The notes: generated by a model from the letters alone, not told the origin. Shown: positions 1 to 6,003, numbered from the stretch's first letter. The stretch: DNA of 6,003 bases from Oligoflexales bacterium (GCA_015232735.1 JADFZC010000169.1:1-6003); one strand, 5' to 3'. Made by a program: numbers and translations.

Positions 1-12
1 GTTAGCTTGAAC

Positions 13-36
13 AACCTCGCCCTGAAGGACGAGGTT
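13..36. repeat. Palindrome resembling an IS200/IS605-type end hairpin
   Basis: A 7-bp perfect stem (AACCTCG at 13-19, CGAGGTT at 30-36) continues after one mismatch (C20/A29) with CC/GG (21-22, 27-28) around a TGAA loop. Read on the minus strand the core is CGTCCTTCAGGGCG, followed by GAGGTT and then TTCAA. This shape and wording resemble the right-end hairpin of IS200/IS605 elements, which in TnpB-carrying members also forms the 3' part of the omega RNA. No transposase or TnpB reading frame is present next to it, so if the resemblance is real this is a lone end or remnant, or the edge of an element lying left of the window. The alternative is an ordinary hairpin at the end of a gene to the left. 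It lacks a clean T-run on either strand, so it is a poor intrinsic terminator. Confidence 0.45.
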
Positions 37-116
37 TCCTTAAACTTGTTTAAAAAATACAAAAAAGGATTATTATTACAGTAAATATGATTTATTAAAC
101 AGCCTCTCATCCCGAC

Positions 117-1301
117 CTATTTTTCTGGAAAGCCGCTGCAAGGGTCATCGCCCGATGAAGTCGGTGGAGAGGGCGTGGTATTGACTGGATTGACGGGAAT
201 CGATGCCGGCGGCGACGAGGGGGTTGTCGGCGACGGCGTGGAAGAGGGCGCTATCGGCGTTGATGTCGGCGTTGATGTCGGCGTTGATGTCGGCGTTGAT
301 GTCGGCGTTGGGTCTCCTTCATAAGTTACCTTAGCGCCGAGCTTCAAGGCGTCCGCAACCAGTTTTTTCATCGTGGCTGAATTTGCATCGGTGAAAAAAT
401 CGACCAGATTGGCGCCATTTTTGAGATACGCGCTGTAGCGGCTATCCGTCGGGAATCCTGACGAAAGGATTCCGATCACCGTATCCGTGCCTTTTTTGAA
501 CATGGGGCCACCTGAATCGCCACGAACCCCCATGGCATCGGTCGCGACTTCGCCGCCACTGTTTTGTGTCCTGTCGCGTCCCACGATTTCATACTCTTCT
601 GGCTGTGGCGGAGAGATTGTCGAGGGACGGGTGATCAAACGGTTATATCCATACAGCTTGACGCGCGAGGTCCCCAAATTGGTCGTCTCGCTGTCGGTCG
701 CTCCATATCCGACCACAGTGACATCGGTTCCTTCGGGAAAACGGCTCTTGGCCAGGGCCGCATAGGAAGCCGCAGTTCCCGCTGGAAAAATCAAAATGGC
801 CACATCCGGACTAAACCCGTTCGGAAAATCCTTGCCGCCACATACCGACGCATTGGAAGTGACATAATCAAGCACCTTTATCTTTGGACTCTTGATTTCC
901 TCTTCCGTGAAACGAAAATTGATAACATCGCCGTTACCCATCAATCGCATGGGAAGCGTTTTATCGCAAGGAACGCAGTGCGCCGCCGTCACGAGGGTAT
1001 TGTCACTGACAAAAGTGCCCGTACAGCCGTTGACGGCAAGAGTCTTGGGATCGACGGTCGACCATTGATAGACGGAGGGGAAGTCAGCCGTCTTCGTGCC
1101 ATTTACGATCTTCAGACAGGTTTTCTGGGGTTTTTGCACATTGGAATTGCCCGCATCCTTCACCGTTTCCTCTTTGGACGGATCGACGCTTCGACTTCGC
1201 GTCGACGAGACCGTTGACTTATCTTCACAGGCGGTAAAACCCGGACCCAGGCAAAAAATCAATAATACCATGAAATGATGAGGACTAATCCAGGTTTTCA
1301 T
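117..1301 (-). CDS. Trypsin-like (S1 family) serine protease, predicted exported lipoprotein
   Basis: This is a complete 394-residue secreted endopeptidase. The ATG at 1301 is chosen because a signal peptide follows at once: basic start, hydrophobic core at about residues 10-22, then FTAC with C25 as likely lipidation site (F at -3 is not ideal). An AGGG at 1312-1315 gives a plausible ribosome-binding site 10 bases upstream. A propeptide (26-64) ends in Lys before IVNG (65-68), matching the IVGG activation site of chymotrypsin-fold zymogens. The triad is complete: H108 in TAAHC, D166 in PDVAIL, S263 in RGDSGGP, with D262 positioned to salt-bridge the new N-terminus. C93 and C109 match the classic C42-C58 disulfide; C112 and C154 may form another. 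Counting back from S263, the S1-pocket position is M257, not Asp, so trypsin specificity is doubtful. The tail (about 330-394) is rich in Pro, Thr and Ser, has a PTST repeat, and looks like a flexible spacer. Substrate unknown. Confidence 0.93.
   Translation of the reverse strand: MKTWISPHHFMVLLIFCLGPGFTACEDKSTVSSTRSRSVDPSKEETVKDAGNSNVQKPQKTCLKIVNGTKTADFPSVYQWSTVDPKTLAVNGCTGTFVSDNTLVTAAHCVPCDKTLPMRLMGNGDVINFRFTEEEIKSPKIKVLDYVTSNASVCGGKDFPNGFSPDVAILIFPAGTAASYAALAKSRFPEGTDVTVVGYGATDSETTNLGTSRVKLYGYNRLITRPSTISPPQPEEYEIVGRDRTQNSGGEVATDAMGVRGDSGGPMFKKGTDTVIGILSSGFPTDSRYSAYLKNGANLVDFFTDANSATMKKLVADALKLGAKVTYEGDPTPTSTPTSTPTSTPTSTPIAPSSTPSPTTPSSPPASIPVNPVNTTPSPPTSSGDDPCSGFPEK
259..310. repeat. 12-bp tandem repeat inside the protease gene (about 4.3 copies)
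   Basis: The unit GTTGATGTCGGC occurs in four perfect head-to-tail copies (259-306), followed by a partial GTTG (307-310) and preceded by a partial copy from about 253. Twelve bases equal four codons, so on the minus strand it encodes repeated Pro-Thr-Ser-Thr in the C-terminal tail without changing frame. Perfect identity suggests recent expansion by slippage. Copy-number change would lengthen or shorten the tail but leave the catalytic domain untouched. Confidence 0.95.
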
Positions 1302-1651
1302 CTATAAATTTCCCTATAAATTGATATTTGACTTTTTCTTATCGGAAAGAGAGCGGCAAAACTTGAATTTTTTTTGCCCTTATCCGATTTTTCCTTGGAT
1401 TCTTCATATCTAAGCAGAAAATAGGATCAAAAATAATTCGTAAAATGAGTGATCCGAAAATTCCCTACGAAAGGCTTGTACCATTCATAAAGAAAATGAC
1501 GAGGAAGAGAAAAGAAGATCTGATTAATAGAATCAATCCTTCGTGGCGAGATCTTTACCTGGAACTAAAGAATAGATTGTGGATGACCCGCGACAGATCC
1601 TATGCAAGCTTCGCTTGCCAGGATACGTCGCTGGCGCATTCGCGCCTGCGA
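1302..1651. other. Intergenic stretch between the two minus-strand genes
   Basis: This 350-base gap is AT-rich on its left (about 1302-1445) and ends in GC-rich palindromes on its right. It must hold the protease promoter unless that gene is read through from the synthetase gene. I find no convincing -35/-10 pair; the best minus-strand guess is TTCAAG with GATAAG 18 bases later (about 1337-1366), which is weak. The gap also contains the A/T-rich dyad at 1341-1388, a doubtful plus-strand ORF from 1445, and the double palindrome at 1590-1652. The size of the gap and the structures in it argue against tight operon coupling of the two genes. Confidence 0.7.
1341..1388. repeat. Nested A/T-rich dyad upstream of the protease gene
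   Basis: Two nested inverted repeats share a centre. The outer arms are ATCGGA (1341-1346) and TCCGAT (1383-1388). The inner arms are GGCAAAA (1355-1361) and TTTTGCC (1372-1378) around a 10-base loop. The structure begins 40 bases upstream of the protease start codon, so it could be an operator or part of the 5' untranslated RNA. On the plus strand it is followed by four T, which is too weak to call a terminator. Arms this short can occur by chance in AT-rich DNA. Confidence 0.3.
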
Positions 1652-1672
1652 CTAGTTACTACCGTTCTTTAA
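1445..1672 (+). CDS. Doubtful small ORF, hypothetical protein or remnant
   Basis: This 75-codon ATG-to-TAA frame is the only plus-strand reading in the window not wholly opposite a larger gene. Residues 1 to about 47 are Lys/Arg-rich with a believable helical pattern (PFIKKMTRKRKEDL, then NPSWRDLYLELKNRLW), but I recognise no family. From about residue 48 onward the codons are read through the palindromic element at 1590-1652, and the last 21 bases are antisense to the 3' end of the synthetase gene. There is no good ribosome-binding site; the nearest AGGA (1423-1426) is about 18 bases from the ATG. It may be a small gene cut by insertion of the repeat, or chance. I cannot assign a function. 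Confidence 0.22.
   Translation: MSDPKIPYERLVPFIKKMTRKRKEDLINRINPSWRDLYLELKNRLWMTRDRSYASFACQDTSLAHSRLRLVTTVL
1590..1652. repeat. Two overlapping GC-rich palindromes, REP-like element
   Basis: Hairpin A spans 1590-1631: GCGAC/GTCGC (1590-1594, 1627-1631), ATCCT/AGGAT (1597-1601, 1620-1624), GCAAGC/GCTTGC (1604-1609, 1613-1618), with small bulges and a TTC loop. Hairpin B spans 1627-1652: GTCGC-T-GGCGC (1627-1637) pairs with GCGCC-T-GCGAC (1642-1652) around an ATTC loop, with one T:T mismatch. The segment GTCGC (1627-1631) belongs to both hairpins, so the complete folds exclude each other. The last base is also the last base of the synthetase stop codon (TAG, 1652-1654). No T-run follows on the minus strand, so this is not a standard intrinsic terminator, but it could block 3' exonucleases on the synthetase mRNA. 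Form and position suit a dispersed REP element of the kind mobilised by RAYT transposases; family membership is inference. Confidence 0.6.
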
Positions 1673-4600
1673 TTTCCTGTTCGTCTCATTGACAAGATCC
1701 AAAAGGTTCTTGATCGTGACTTTATCGATTTTTTCACATTTGACATTTTTATTCAAAAGCGCCTTTTCAGTGTTCCTGCAGTCAAACCTTGCACGTTTCA
1801 TAATAATCTCAAACCATGTCTTATCGTTCTCTACGAACCTGTCCTCAAATATGGGCAACATCATTTTCAAGTTTTCATTGCCTGATTTTGGCACGTAATG
1901 CTTAAGCATATCAACCCACTTTGCGTATGGAACAAGTTCCATGGGCTGGCCGCAGCTTTCCATAAGTTTGGATACCTTTCCAAATGATACCGGTCTTGGA
2001 TTGCCAAGATGAAACACCTTGCCCCATGAATTCGGATCGAGTGAAATCTCAATGTATGATTTTGCCACATAATCCACCGGCGAATAATCGACATTCGCAT
2101 CGGCGAAATCAGGTGCAGCCCCCATATCAGCACAGGCCAGCATAAATGCCGTAAGGGCGTCGCTGACAGGCATTACTCCATTTTTGTCATTCACAGGGCC
2201 AATTGCCGCAGGTCTGTATATGGCCACTTTAAGGCCTTTTTTGATGGCTTCATGGAGCATCTTCTCACAAACCCATTTTGTCTGGGCGTATCCGCCTATC
2301 ACATGAGAACCGTCATCGTTTACATGTTCCTCTTTTATTATCTGATCCGGAGTCGTCTTCACGCTGTCAAAAATCGCCGTTGAGGAGACATAGTGAATAG
2401 GTTTTGATATGTTCGTCGAAGCCAGTCTGATGATTTCAACTGTCCCTCTTACATTGCCATCCTTTAGCATATTGTAGGGATATACAAAATTTACAACGCT
2501 TCCGTTATGGTATATCGCATCGATATCCCTGCTGAGCCTGTCGAAATCATCATCGCTCAATCCCAATTTGGCCTCTGACAGATCGCCAAGTATAATTTCC
2601 ACCCTGCTTTTTATACCATCATCCCATAGTCCATATTTGACCAGATTGTTTTTTATTCTTGAAAGACCGCTATCCCTATCCCCGGCTCTGACCAGGCAGC
2701 AAACAGTCAATTTTTTATTTCTGACAAGTTCTTTCAGAACATATGCACCCAGAAATCCGGTTGCCCCGGTCAAGAACACCTTTTTCAGCCGCCTGGATGT
2801 CCTTGTTTTTTTGGCCACTGCAATATCGTCAGGAAGCCTTGCCTCCCTCAAAAGACTTATCGCCTCCGCAGCCGTCTCCCCGAAGCTGCCATTTTTTCTA
2901 TATCCATCTACAATCATGGATATTTTAGCGATAGTTGCATTGTTTACAAATATATCGTACGGCATGGGCACCATAAATTCATTTCTTATTCCGGCAAGAA
3001 TCTGTACAACTGAAAGCGATGTGCCGCCAAGCAGGAAAAAATTGTCAAGCACGCCAATTCTTTCTATTTTCAGAACACGGCTCCACAGTTCATGCAGCGC
3101 CGCCTGGGTTTCGGTTTCAGGATCGACATGATTTGTCCTATCGATTATTTTCCTGACATATCCGGATTTGTCCACTTCGTTCTTTATTCCTTGTACACTT
3201 GAATATCTTTCGAGTATTTTTTGGAAAATATTATTTTTGCCTGATCCTTCAGCTCCAGAAATCCGGCGACCTTCATCGGACCCGGCCTTGACTTCCCCTT
3301 TCACCTCATTCAAATTCAAAGATCTTTCAAGTCTGTCACTGATCTCCTCTACGGGAATTACAAACTCAAGGCCCTTGTCAATTGATTTTTCGCATTTGCT
3401 CCCGATGGATTTCAGAAAATCGAGCACCGGCCTGTTTTTGGCGGTCGGAAAAAAATCAAATCTTATCGAAAAGAGATTCATTTCCTCTGCCAGCTCTTTC
3501 ATTTTTCCGACCATTCTATGTTCGACACGCCTGCCGAGAACCCTGCAGCTAAGCAGGAAGGTGTCCGCAACTAGATGTTTTTCAGAAACGATGCATATCA
3601 TAAGACCCACAAGGCCATAGTCTCCAAATCTGTCTTTTACCTTCACCGTGTAACATTTTGCGTTTTTGGTCTTTATCAGATTTCTCAGCTCTGTCTCGGT
3701 TCTCCTGACAGTTGTTGAGTTGAATTGATTCGTCTTCAGGGTCAGCTGCGAGGCCCTTGGATATTCACCTTCACTGACTGGTTCAATTTCCACCGCGAGA
3801 TCGAGTTTTTTAATAAAGTCCTCATACGACGCCACTTCTTTAAGAGCTCTGTTTCTCTCAATTTCCTGCTTGTACATTCCGGTTCTTTTCTTATCTTCAT
3901 CAGTAGTCGACAGCCTGTCAAAGAACCATGTATGATTTATCATTTCCAGAACTCTGTCATATTCCGGATGGAACCTAATGGTCAAAACATCCGGACAATT
4001 TGCCCTGACCTCGGCGCATTCCACAGGATTGTCATCTATAAAAACAAAGCTGTCGAGGCCCAGGCCCAGTTCTTCCGCAAGTGACAACATGTTTTCCGAC
4101 TTGGAATTCCAGTTGATCCTCCAACCGACCAGATGCTCTTTTTTAAGAATCATGTCGTTTCGGCTTTCAAAAACCTGCATCACGTCTTCTTCAATATTTT
4201 TGCTGCAAAGGCAGATGAGCACTCCCTGATCATGCTGTCTTACGGCAAATTCCTGCAGAGCCTTGCATCCAACATCAAATTTTATTCCGTTTATGCCATC
4301 CTCGCCGACAACGCCTCTCCATAACGTATTATCACAGTCAAGAACGATCACTTTGCAGGGAGCATTTTGCAGCATGTAAAGTCTTCTCGATATCATCGTC
4401 GAAAGTGCAGTATAATATTCGCCGGTATAAGGTATGTGGCCAAGTTCAAGCTGTTCCGCATCAAAATAATTTTCCACCGGGTATAATTCCATCAGGTCTT
4501 CATCTGTTATGAAAAAAATCTGTTTATTGCCTGAAACTCCCTTCTTGACAATATCAGTAAGCTCGCTGGAAACCGGCTTCCAGTTTTCATCATCCAAAAG

Positions 4601-6003
4601 TTTTGGCGAGCTTCTGCAAATAATGGCAATATAGGGCACTCTTCCCTCTTTGGCTGCATTTTTAAGATATTCTGCAAATTCAGATGCAAGCTCGCACAGA
4701 TTGTTTCTGTCTATTTTCGAGTCTTTTATCCAGTCCTCATACCGAATCAATATTACATTAATCCCGTTTTCATTTGTCCTGATCAGGCTTCCCCTGTCCA
4801 ATAAACTCTGAAACACCTGATTAAATCCCTCGAATTCGATTTTTGAACGCACCCCTAAGGAATTCATCCAAAACCTGAGGGGCTCATGGATTGGCTCAGC
4901 GGTGAAGGTGGAGACTATCCTGATCCTGTTTTTCCTTTTAACTCCGGCATGAGCAAATATCTCACTGGCCTTCTTGTCGGGATTTTCTATAATAAACTCG
5001 ATAGTCTTCTGATATTTCTCCATGAGTTCGCCGATAAAGGCTTTTGAGAACAGCTCCGACATGTAGTCCAGATTTAATGTATAACCTTCCTCATCCCTCA
5101 AGACTGTAAAAAAGAGCTCAAAATCAAGATATGGCCTTTTTAATTCCACCATTGTCGCTTTGCAGCCAGGTATGTTTAATGACTCCATCTGATTCATATA
5201 ACTCAACACGACCTGAACTGGAGGTTTTTGAACAAGGCCCATGTTTTTTCGCAGTATTGGAACCATCTCACCGAACGGAATCATTGTATGCCCTGTATCC
5301 AGGATATTCTTGCCAATTTGATCTATCAATTCCTGAAGAGTCTCATCATCTGAAACAGCGCTCTTGACTATGGATATGTTTGCAAAAAATCCTATAAGAT
5401 TTTCGGCCCCGGCAAATGGACGGTTAAGATGAGGAACTCCAAGTACTATGTTTTCCTGCTCGGATATGGCATAAATCAAAAGATCCAAAGCCGTCGCAAA
5501 CAGTACAAAAGGTGTCACCTTTTTTCCCCTGCAGAATTCATCTATATCCGTGGGTTTCAATTTCCAGCTTATGCTTTCAGACTTTCCCGAAAGTTCATTT
5601 GGCGCTGTCAAATCGTATGGAAAATCGATGACAGTATCGATGCCCGAAAGCTCCATGTTCCAATGTTCACGCATTATTTCCAACTTTTCGATGCCAAAAC
5701 GGTCTTTTTCATAGGAAACAAAATCCCGATAGCTTTTAGATATTGGAGCCAGCTCTGCCTTATTTCCTTCAACAAGCGCGGAATAGACTAGAGAAAATTC
5801 CCTTATAAAAATCATCGCTGACCAGATATCTGATATAATGTGATGAAACACAACGACAAGAATATGTTCCTTGTCTTTCCGGCGGATGATGGAAACACTG
5901 AACAGGGGACCTCTTTCGATATCAAATACCCTGTTTTTAAGACTGGAAATGAGCTCATCCAAATCCCGCCTTTCCTTTTCTGAAAAATCAAAAAAGGAGA
6001 TGG
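1652..6003 (-). CDS. Hybrid NRPS/PKS-type synthetase, C-FkbH-carrier-reductase, 5' end missing
   Basis: This is the C-terminal ~1450 residues of an assembly-line enzyme; the frame is open to 6003, so the start lies outside. Residues are numbered from the TTG codon at 5962. (1) Condensation domain to about 335: HHIISDIWS at 40-48 is the HHxxxDG motif with Ile for Gly. (2) FkbH-like unit, about 345-870: SGNH-like region (STFTAEP, NQVFQSLLD); HAD phosphatase with DCDNT (542-546), SKN (587-589) and DDNP (643-646); GNAT-like part with QLTLKTNQFN (739-748), DRFGDYGLVG (777-786) and SCRVLG (805-810). (3) Carrier protein, about 948-1020, with LGGTSL and phosphopantetheine Ser982. (4) Thioester reductase, about 1059 to the end: GATGFLG (1066-1072), YVSST (1191-1195), and Y1225/K1229 of YxxxK. 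Known FkbH enzymes form glyceryl-carrier thioesters from 1,3-bisphosphoglycerate; R domains release thioesters with NAD(P)H. Inferred: a cytoplasmic terminal module adding a glyceryl-type unit, then reductive release. No adenylation domain is present in the visible part. The stop codon abuts the 1590-1652 palindromes. Confidence 0.93.
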   Translation of the reverse strand, partial: ISFFDFSEKERRDLDELISSLKNRVFDIERGPLFSVSIIRRKDKEHILVVVFHHIISDIWSAMIFIREFSLVYSALVEGNKAELAPISKSYRDFVSYEKDRFGIEKLEIMREHWNMELSGIDTVIDFPYDLTAPNELSGKSESISWKLKPTDIDEFCRGKKVTPFVLFATALDLLIYAISEQENIVLGVPHLNRPFAGAENLIGFFANISIVKSAVSDDETLQELIDQIGKNILDTGHTMIPFGEMVPILRKNMGLVQKPPVQVVLSYMNQMESLNIPGCKATMVELKRPYLDFELFFTVLRDEEGYTLNLDYMSELFSKAFIGELMEKYQKTIEFIIENPDKKASEIFAHAGVKRKNRIRIVSTFTAEPIHEPLRFWMNSLGVRSKIEFEGFNQVFQSLLDRGSLIRTNENGINVILIRYEDWIKDSKIDRNNLCELASEFAEYLKNAAKEGRVPYIAIICRSSPKLLDDENWKPVSSELTDIVKKGVSGNKQIFFITDEDLMELYPVENYFDAEQLELGHIPYTGEYYTALSTMISRRLYMLQNAPCKVIVLDCDNTLWRGVVGEDGINGIKFDVGCKALQEFAVRQHDQGVLICLCSKNIEEDVMQVFESRNDMILKKEHLVGWRINWNSKSENMLSLAEELGLGLDSFVFIDDNPVECAEVRANCPDVLTIRFHPEYDRVLEMINHTWFFDRLSTTDEDKKRTGMYKQEIERNRALKEVASYEDFIKKLDLAVEIEPVSEGEYPRASQLTLKTNQFNSTTVRRTETELRNLIKTKNAKCYTVKVKDRFGDYGLVGLMICIVSEKHLVADTFLLSCRVLGRRVEHRMVGKMKELAEEMNLFSIRFDFFPTAKNRPVLDFLKSIGSKCEKSIDKGLEFVIPVEEISDRLERSLNLNEVKGEVKAGSDEGRRISGAEGSGKNNIFQKILERYSSVQGIKNEVDKSGYVRKIIDRTNHVDPETETQAALHELWSRVLKIERIGVLDNFFLLGGTSLSVVQILAGIRNEFMVPMPYDIFVNNATIAKISMIVDGYRKNGSFGETAAEAISLLREARLPDDIAVAKKTRTSRRLKKVFLTGATGFLGAYVLKELVRNKKLTVCCLVRAGDRDSGLSRIKNNLVKYGLWDDGIKSRVEIILGDLSEAKLGLSDDDFDRLSRDIDAIYHNGSVVNFVYPYNMLKDGNVRGTVEIIRLASTNISKPIHYVSSTAIFDSVKTTPDQIIKEEHVNDDGSHVIGGYAQTKWVCEKMLHEAIKKGLKVAIYRPAAIGPVNDKNGVMPVSDALTAFMLACADMGAAPDFADANVDYSPVDYVAKSYIEISLDPNSWGKVFHLGNPRPVSFGKVSKLMESCGQPMELVPYAKWVDMLKHYVPKSGNENLKMMLPIFEDRFVENDKTWFEIIMKRARFDCRNTEKALLNKNVKCEKIDKVTIKNLLDLVNETNRKLKNGSN

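Noticed and set aside
259..310. Tandem repeat considered as a CRISPR-like array.
   Set aside because: The units are 12 bp and directly adjacent with no spacers, and they encode a PTST tail in frame.
487..1278. Three plus-strand ORFs (487-765, 564-1217, 1096-1278) opposite the protease gene.
   Set aside because: They are antisense to a gene with an intact catalytic triad and signal peptide, and their translations show no recognisable domain.
1395..1423. TTGGAT, 17 bases, AAAATA as a plus-strand promoter for the small ORF at 1445.
   Set aside because: The -10 match is poor, the area is AT-rich so chance matches are common, and the ORF itself is doubtful.
1590..1652. Palindromes considered as a rho-independent terminator of the synthetase gene.
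   Set aside because: No T-run follows on the minus strand (below 1590), and the hairpin arms begin inside the stop codon, so the standard terminator form is missing.
4372..4930. Residues 345-530 of the synthetase considered as a degenerate adenylation domain.
   Set aside because: No adenylation core motifs are visible. The segment carries STFTAEP and NQVFQSLLD, typical of the N-terminal SGNH-like part of FkbH proteins.
1689..5791. Several plus-strand ORFs of 60 to 190 codons (for example 2568-3131, 3168-3620, 5429-5791) and minus-strand ORFs in another frame (1867-2133, 4507-4689).
   Set aside because: All lie within the synthetase gene, whose frame carries continuous conserved motifs; the alternatives show no domains and are shadows.
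5960..5962. TTG codon as the start of the synthetase gene, with purine-rich AGGAAAGG just upstream.
   Set aside because: The frame stays open to 6003, and the upstream codons (FDFSEKERRD) match the usual C-domain sequence before the FDIERGPL segment. The gene is cut by the window edge and this TTG is an internal Leu codon.
1..6003. tRNA, rRNA, riboswitch or origin sequences.
   Set aside because: I saw no cloverleaf with a CCA end, conserved rRNA segment, known riboswitch core or iteron set on reading both strands.

Overview
This window looks like Gram-negative accessory DNA, probably from a deltaproteobacterial, Bdellovibrionota or myxobacterial type of organism. That placement rests only on a lipoprotein-signal trypsin-like protease next to a PKS/NRPS-type synthetase, so it is inference. 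Two large genes fill the window, both on the minus strand, separated by about 350 bases.

Left part (1-1301). Positions 1-116 are non-coding. They hold a short palindrome at 13-36 that resembles the end hairpin of IS200/IS605-type elements, followed by AT-rich spacer. Next comes an intact 394-residue S1 (chymotrypsin-fold) serine protease on the minus strand. It has a lipoprotein-like signal peptide, a propeptide, a complete His-Asp-Ser triad, and a Pro/Thr/Ser-rich tail partly encoded by a perfect 12-bp tandem repeat.

Middle (1302-1651). This AT-rich stretch contains the upstream region of the protease gene, an A/T-rich dyad, one doubtful 75-codon plus-strand ORF, and two GC-rich palindromes that end exactly at the stop codon of the next gene. 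The palindromes share a 5-bp arm, so two folds compete. They look like a dispersed REP-type element.

Right part (1652-6003). This is the 3' portion of a large biosynthetic gene that runs off the right edge, with about 1450 codons visible. Its domain order is condensation (C, N-terminus missing), FkbH-like unit (SGNH-like region, HAD phosphatase, GNAT-like region), carrier protein (PCP/ACP), and terminal thioester reductase (R). No adenylation domain lies between C and the carrier protein; the FkbH unit sits where it would be expected. By family knowledge, FkbH enzymes take a glyceryl unit from 1,3-bisphosphoglycerate and load it on a carrier protein. The simplest inference is a final module that loads a glycolysis-derived three-carbon hydroxy acid, joins it to an upstream acyl or peptidyl chain, and releases the product reductively as an aldehyde or alcohol. 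This architecture is the most interesting content of the window.

The protease gene is visibly richer in G+C than much of the synthetase gene, and repeat-like palindromes lie at both sides of the protease. Nothing in the sequence ties the protease to the biosynthetic pathway.
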